Of a stretch of 10,000 bases of DNA, positions 6,919 to 10,000 are shown one piece after another. Under the pieces are notes generated by a model. It saw only the letters and a list, made by a program, of their open reading frames with translations. It made no database searches and had not been told where the DNA came from. Made by a program: the position numbers and the translations under genes. Location of the stretch: the NCBI RefSeq assembly GCF_020217005.1, contig NZ_JAIWOI010000207.1, forward strand, positions 1 to 10,000, written 5' to 3'. The DNA comes from Rheinheimera sp. (GTDB lineage: Bacteria; Pseudomonadota; Gammaproteobacteria; Enterobacterales; Alteromonadaceae). Numbering within the stretch: the stretch's first letter is position 1; every line of letters begins with the position of its first letter.

Positions 6919-6941
6919 GATTTGTTATATTATATCACTCC
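6919..6941. promoter_or_regulatory. Zur-like operator overlapping the MerC-gene promoter
   Basis: The core TGTTATATTATATCA (6923-6937) matches the gammaproteobacterial Zur core TGTTATANTATAACA at all but one defined position, and the outer arms (GA on the left, a partial match on the right) extend it to about 17 of 22. It covers the best -10 candidates for the plus-strand gene (TATATT 6926-6931, TATTAT 6928-6933), so a bound repressor would block transcription. A minus-strand TTGACA (6960-6955) upstream of TATAAT-like sequence hints at a divergent promoter for the PriC-like gene, though its spacing is poor. Confidence 0.6.
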
Positions 6942-6963
6942 TTCAAAACCGGAGTGTCAAGTT

Positions 6964-7359
6964 GTGCTGAGTCAGGTTCGTAATACATTAGATAAAGTAG
7001 GTATAGCCATCACATCTTTGTGTGCTATCCACTGCATTATGCTACCTGTGTTATTGCCTGTATTGCCATTGTTAGGATTAAGCGCCTGGCATAACCATGC
7101 TTTTGAACGGATCATCTTATTGATCACTATGGTACTGGGTTTTATTACTTTGTTCGCGGGCTTCCACCGTTACCATAAAAAGATTTATCCTTTTTATTCG
7201 CTGTTTTTAGGTGGTTTTATCTACTGGCAGAAAGACATTTTTGGCCATGACTATGAGCACTACATTCTGATCATAGGTGCGTCTTTTGTCGTGCTGGCTC
7301 ATGTGCTAAATATACGTTTGTGTAATCAGTGCCATAGCTGCGATAGCCATAAAGACTGA
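6964..7359 (+). CDS. MerC-domain inner-membrane protein, probably zinc-linked
   Basis: A 131-residue membrane protein of the MerC family. The family is named for mercury-resistance transporters, but many chromosomal members have no mer operon. It has about four transmembrane helices (14-38, 47-67, 74-88, 100-117). The signature LDKVGIAITSLCAIHC carries the Cys20-x-x-His23-Cys24 metal motif at the start of helix 1, and the C-terminus CNQCHSCDSH (120-129) supplies three Cys and two His as a second metal site. Start choice: GTG at 6964 has GGAG nine bases upstream and begins just before the conserved LDKxGI. The open frame extends back to an ATG at 6829, but that would precede the promoter/operator region and add 45 unusual residues. 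No merA, merT, merP or merR is visible. The Zur-like operator suggests zinc uptake or handling; substrate is inferred. Confidence 0.88.
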   Translation: MLSQVRNTLDKVGIAITSLCAIHCIMLPVLLPVLPLLGLSAWHNHAFERIILLITMVLGFITLFAGFHRYHKKIYPFYSLFLGGFIYWQKDIFGHDYEHYILIIGASFVVLAHVLNIRLCNQCHSCDSHKD

Positions 7360-7374
7360 TCTTCTGTTGGATTG

Positions 7375-8058
7375 CTACCAGCTTCTGGCTTCCAGCGGAT
7401 AGTTGCAAAAAATCCCATCTACACCCAACAGCTGTAGTTTTTTTGCTGTTGTTGCATCGTTCACCGTATAAACCAGCACTTTTAAACCGCGTTGATGCGC
7501 ATCCTGAACCAGCTCCTGGTTGATAAAACCTCTGTCGCAGTGCACTGACCAGGCTCCAAGTTCTGACGCAAAAGCTGCATAGTCCAAGTGTAACGAGGCC
7601 GTTAAAGCGCCTATTTTTAAATCAGGTCTTTGTTTTTTAATCTGTTTCAGCAGATGGTGATTAAAGGAGGAGATCAGCAGTTTATCTGGCTCTGTGCCCA
7701 ATTCAGTTTCAGCTTTTTTAAGTAGCTTGAATAAAGGCTCTGCCGTATCCGCACCTTTGAGTTCGATATTCAGCAAAGTTTGATTGTTCACCAGTTGCAG
7801 CGCTTGCCATAAAGTCGGCACTTGCTGGCCTGCGCCTGCATCCAGTTGTTGCAGTTGTTGCAGAGTAAAATCCTGCAACAAACCTTTGCCATTGGTGGTA
7901 CGACTGACATTTTCATCATGGATGACGACCAACTCGTTTTCAACACAAAATACATCAATTTCAATACCATCAGCTTTAGCCAGTAGGGCCTGCTGTATCG
8001 CCAATAAGGTATTTTCCGGATAGGAGCCGCTGGCACCACGATGGGCAATAATCTGCAT
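7375..8058 (-). CDS. ugpQ: Cytoplasmic glycerophosphodiester phosphodiesterase (UgpQ-like)
   Basis: Hydrolyses deacylated phospholipid headgroup esters (glycerophosphodiesters) to glycerol-3-phosphate and an alcohol. The 227 residues form one GDPD TIM barrel: IAHRGASGSYPENT (4-17) with catalytic His6 and Arg7 and metal ligand region Glu33-Asp35 (GIEIDV), catalytic-type His47 in VVIHDE, LNIELKG (96-102) with Glu99 and Lys101, then SSFNHHLL and the barrel-closing VYTVND and GVDGIFCNYP segments. No signal peptide is present, so it is the cytoplasmic UgpQ type rather than periplasmic GlpQ. ATG preceded by GGAGA at seven bases. It follows psd on the same strand but beyond a terminator, and ends 15 bases from the convergent MerC-domain gene with no hairpin between. 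The ugp transport genes are not in the window, so the gene symbol denotes the subfamily. Confidence 0.93.
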   Translation of the reverse strand: MQIIAHRGASGSYPENTLLAIQQALLAKADGIEIDVFCVENELVVIHDENVSRTTNGKGLLQDFTLQQLQQLDAGAGQQVPTLWQALQLVNNQTLLNIELKGADTAEPLFKLLKKAETELGTEPDKLLISSFNHHLLKQIKKQRPDLKIGALTASLHLDYAAFASELGAWSVHCDRGFINQELVQDAHQRGLKVLVYTVNDATTAKKLQLLGVDGIFCNYPLEARSW

Positions 8059-8097
8059 TGGTGTTCTCCGTTGCCTGATTCAAGAATTCAGAGCAAT

Positions 8098-8126
8098 AAA
8101 AAAGCAGAGCTTAGCTCTGCTTTTTT
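8098..8126 (-). terminator. Rho-independent terminator of the rsgA-psd operon
   Basis: AAAAAAGCAGAGC pairs with GCTCTGCTTTTTT around TTA, with T-runs on both sides, a few bases after the psd stop on the minus strand. It separates psd from the downstream phosphodiesterase gene. Confidence 0.9.
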
Positions 8127-8132
8127 ATTTGA

Positions 8133-8999
8133 TTAAGCCTTGTTGACTATCCCGGCAAAAGGCTCGCCCATACGGGTCACAGCCGTTGGATATTGCTTGT
8201 CAGTAAATTCAATCTGACCGGCCTGGAACGCCAGGATCACTGTGGACCCTAGTTTAAAGCGACCCATCTCGGCACCTTTTTCCAAAGTCACAGCTTGTGG
8301 CCCTGAGGTTGGATAAGTCCAGCGGAATACATCTTTACCTGTAGGCGGCGTTACAGTTCCAGCCCAGACAGTTTCAATGCTGGCCACTATAGTCGCACCT
8401 ACCAATACCAGCGCCATAGGACCTAGTTCAGTGTCGAAAATGGTGACTACACGCTCGTTACGGGCGAATAAGTCAGGCACGTTTTCGGCCGTTAACGGGT
8501 TTACTGAAAACAGGTCGCCTGGCACGTAAATCATTTCACGTAAGGTGCCTGTGATAGGCATATGAATACGGTGATAATCTTTAGGCGCCAGATAAATGGT
8601 CGCGAACTTACCGCCAGCGTAGGGTGCGGCTGTGGCTGCGTCACCACCTAATAAAGCCTGCAAAGAGTAGTTGTGGTTCTTCGCCTGGATCAGCTGACCA
8701 TCCACTATATCGCCCAGCTGGCTAATAGCGCCGTCTACCGGCTGGCAGACCACATCAGCATCCGTAGTGATAGGGCGTAGGCCGTCTTTTAAAGGCCGGG
8801 TGAAGAACTCATTAAAGCTGGCATAGTCTGAGGCTTTTTCAAACTTCGCCTCAGCCATATTAATTTTATAGGCTTTAATAAAAAGGTTAATCAGCGCATG
8901 ACTGACAAAACCTAAACGTGCTGCCGCCAGATAACCAACAAGACGGGATAATAAATGCTTAGGCAGAACATACTGCAATGCGATTTTGACTTGATCCAT
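8133..8999 (-). CDS. psd: Phosphatidylserine decarboxylase proenzyme
   Basis: Inner-membrane-associated pyruvoyl enzyme that converts phosphatidylserine to phosphatidylethanolamine, the last step of PE synthesis. The 288-residue proenzyme carries the self-cleavage motif LGST at 250-253. Cleavage between Gly251 and Ser252 would give a beta chain of 251 residues and a 37-residue alpha chain whose N-terminal Ser becomes the pyruvoyl group. Asp89 (QPVDGAI) and His143/His146 ([11 protein letters not shown]) fit the known catalytic Asp and His positions, and [15 protein letters not shown] (62-76) is typical. It lacks the longer C-terminal tail of E. coli Psd (322 residues), a normal variant. The ATG is 14 bases after the rsgA stop; the likely ribosome site GAGG overlaps that stop with a long spacing, suggesting translational coupling in an rsgA-psd operon, as in E. 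coli. Confidence 0.98.
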   Translation of the reverse strand: MDQVKIALQYVLPKHLLSRLVGYLAAARLGFVSHALINLFIKAYKINMAEAKFEKASDYASFNEFFTRPLKDGLRPITTDADVVCQPVDGAISQLGDIVDGQLIQAKNHNYSLQALLGGDAATAAPYAGGKFATIYLAPKDYHRIHMPITGTLREMIYVPGDLFSVNPLTAENVPDLFARNERVVTIFDTELGPMALVLVGATIVASIETVWAGTVTPPTGKDVFRWTYPTSGPQAVTLEKGAEMGRFKLGSTVILAFQAGQIEFTDKQYPTAVTRMGEPFAGIVNKA

Positions 9000-9013
9000 A
9001 GTGGATTTAAACC

Positions 9014-10000
9014 TCAGGGTTGAAAATAATTCGGCTTATCCTGCGCCATACTAAGCAGGATTTTATGGTAATTGGCAAAACGTTCCGGGTGGATTTCTCC
9101 AATGCTGACCGCATGTTGTAAAGCGCAGCCCGGATCGTTTAAATGTTTACAGTCACGGAATTTACAGCGGCCCAGCCAGTCTTTAAACTCAGGGTAACCT
9201 AAAGCGATTTGCTCTGGTTCCAGATGCCACAAGGCAAATTCGCGGATACCTGGTGAGTCTATTAAATCGCCGCCGTCTGGTAAGTGATATAAGCGGGCTG
9301 TGGTGGTGGTGTGCTGGCCTAAACCTGAGTTTTCTGATACTTCACGGGTTTCGGCGGAAATATCAGGCAACAGATTATTGACCAAAGATGACTTACCTAC
9401 ACCGGACTGACCAACAAAAATACTGACGCCTTGCTTCAGGTATGAATCCAACTGAGCTGTACCTTCACCTGTTTTAGCGCTTAACAATAAAAATTCGTAA
9501 CCAATCTTTTGGTAGATGGCGAGTTGCTGGTCGACTTCAGCTCGTTGCTCATCCGTCAACAAGTCTATTTTATTCAGCAATAACAATGGCTTGATATGCA
9601 TTGCTTCAGCCGCAATCAAATAGCGGTCGACAATGTTCAGCGAGAATGCAGGTAATACGGCTGAGACAATAATCATCAAATCTATATTGGCAGCTACAGG
9701 TTTTAAACCATCATAAAAATCAGGGCGCAATAATACGGATTCGCGCTCAGCTACAGCTTCCACAACACCCTCTGGGCCACCGCCAGGTACTTTAGTACGG
9801 CAGAAAACCACTTTGTCACCTGTGACTAAGGAGCTGATAGTGCGACGGATATTGCAGCGAAAAATCTGGCCTGCGCTATCTTCAATATCGGCATGTTGAC
9901 CAAAACGACTGATCACTAAGCCATGTTCGGCTTCGGCCAATAAGTCAGAATCCAGCTCTGGTTTAGAGGTTTTATTCTGAGCCCTGGCTAAACGACGATC
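9014..10000 (-). CDS. rsgA: Ribosome small-subunit-dependent GTPase RsgA (5' end cut off)
   Basis: Circularly permuted GTPase that acts in late 30S subunit maturation. Visible order is an N-terminal OB-fold (about the first 100 residues; [25 protein letters not shown]), then G4 NKIDLL, G1 GQSGVGKSS (9386-9412), the HTTTTAR switch segment and G3 DSPG, the permuted order diagnostic of the family. The C-terminal zinc motif is C-x4-C-x-H-x5-C (9125-9166). The frame stays open to the right edge: 20 further codons upstream of a TTG at 9940 encode [16 protein letters not shown] residues matching the basic N-terminal tail of RsgA, so the TTG is not the start and about 20 residues plus the true start lie outside the window. 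Stop TGA 14 bases before psd. Confidence 0.97.
   Translation of the reverse strand, partial: DRRLARAQNKTSKPELDSDLLAEAEHGLVISRFGQHADIEDSAGQIFRCNIRRTISSLVTGDKVVFCRTKVPGGGPEGVVEAVAERESVLLRPDFYDGLKPVAANIDLMIIVSAVLPAFSLNIVDRYLIAAEAMHIKPLLLLNKIDLLTDEQRAEVDQQLAIYQKIGYEFLLLSAKTGEGTAQLDSYLKQGVSIFVGQSGVGKSSLVNNLLPDISAETREVSENSGLGQHTTTTARLYHLPDGGDLIDSPGIREFALWHLEPEQIALGYPEFKDWLGRCKFRDCKHLNDPGCALQHAVSIGEIHPERFANYHKILLSMAQDKPNYFQP

Noticed and set aside
7784..8048. Frames of 79 and 86 codons overlapping the phosphodiesterase gene
   Set aside because: They are shadows of a gene that carries all GDPD motifs in its own frame.
9938..9940. TTG as start of rsgA
   Set aside because: The frame continues open to the window edge and the upstream codons encode the basic N-terminal tail typical of RsgA.
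1..10000. CRISPR arrays, insertion sequences, tRNA or rRNA genes, integrase-type attachment sites
   Set aside because: No spaced direct repeats, transposase-like frames, terminal inverted repeats or RNA gene signatures were seen on either strand.

Overview
The window looks like chromosomal core DNA from a marine or freshwater gammaproteobacterium. Protein motifs and gene neighbourhoods (glnA next to glnL, rsgA next to psd, typA divergent from glnA) resemble Shewanella, Rheinheimera, Alishewanella and other Alteromonadales-type relatives. This placement is a judgement from remembered family sequences, not a database search. I see no insertion sequence, prophage, CRISPR array, tRNA or rRNA.

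Layout. Positions 1-3017 (minus strand) hold a nitrogen-assimilation block: glnA, then a secreted DUF4124 protein, then glnL (ntrB), which runs off the left edge. The 452-bp gap between the divergent glnA and typA genes carries a sigma-54-type promoter preceded by four NtrC-like palindromes, plus a separate sigma-70-type promoter for typA. Positions 3470-5305 (plus) are typA/bipA with a strong terminator. Then come a secreted DUF3016 protein (plus), two small minus-strand genes (an unrecognised 99-aa protein and a short PriC-like protein), and a plus-strand MerC-domain membrane protein whose promoter contains a very good match to a Zur box. The right end is minus strand: rsgA (5' end cut by the window), psd, a terminator, and a ugpQ-like glycerophosphodiester phosphodiesterase.

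How it fits together. GlnL (NtrB) phosphorylates NtrC, and NtrC-phosphate would activate the sigma-54 promoter of glnA. A near-perfect NtrC palindrome also lies between the glnL promoter and its start codon, as expected for NtrC repression of glnL. RsgA (30S maturation GTPase) and TypA/BipA (translational GTPase) are both ribosome-associated. Psd and the phosphodiesterase both touch phospholipid metabolism.

The most useful non-routine observations are regulatory: the roughly 21-bp phased NtrC-like array, the NtrC site at glnL, and the Zur-like operator that links the MerC-domain protein to zinc rather than mercury. The least understood genes are the DUF4124 and DUF3016 proteins and the 99-aa Gln-rich protein. 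I found no convincing new multi-gene system here.
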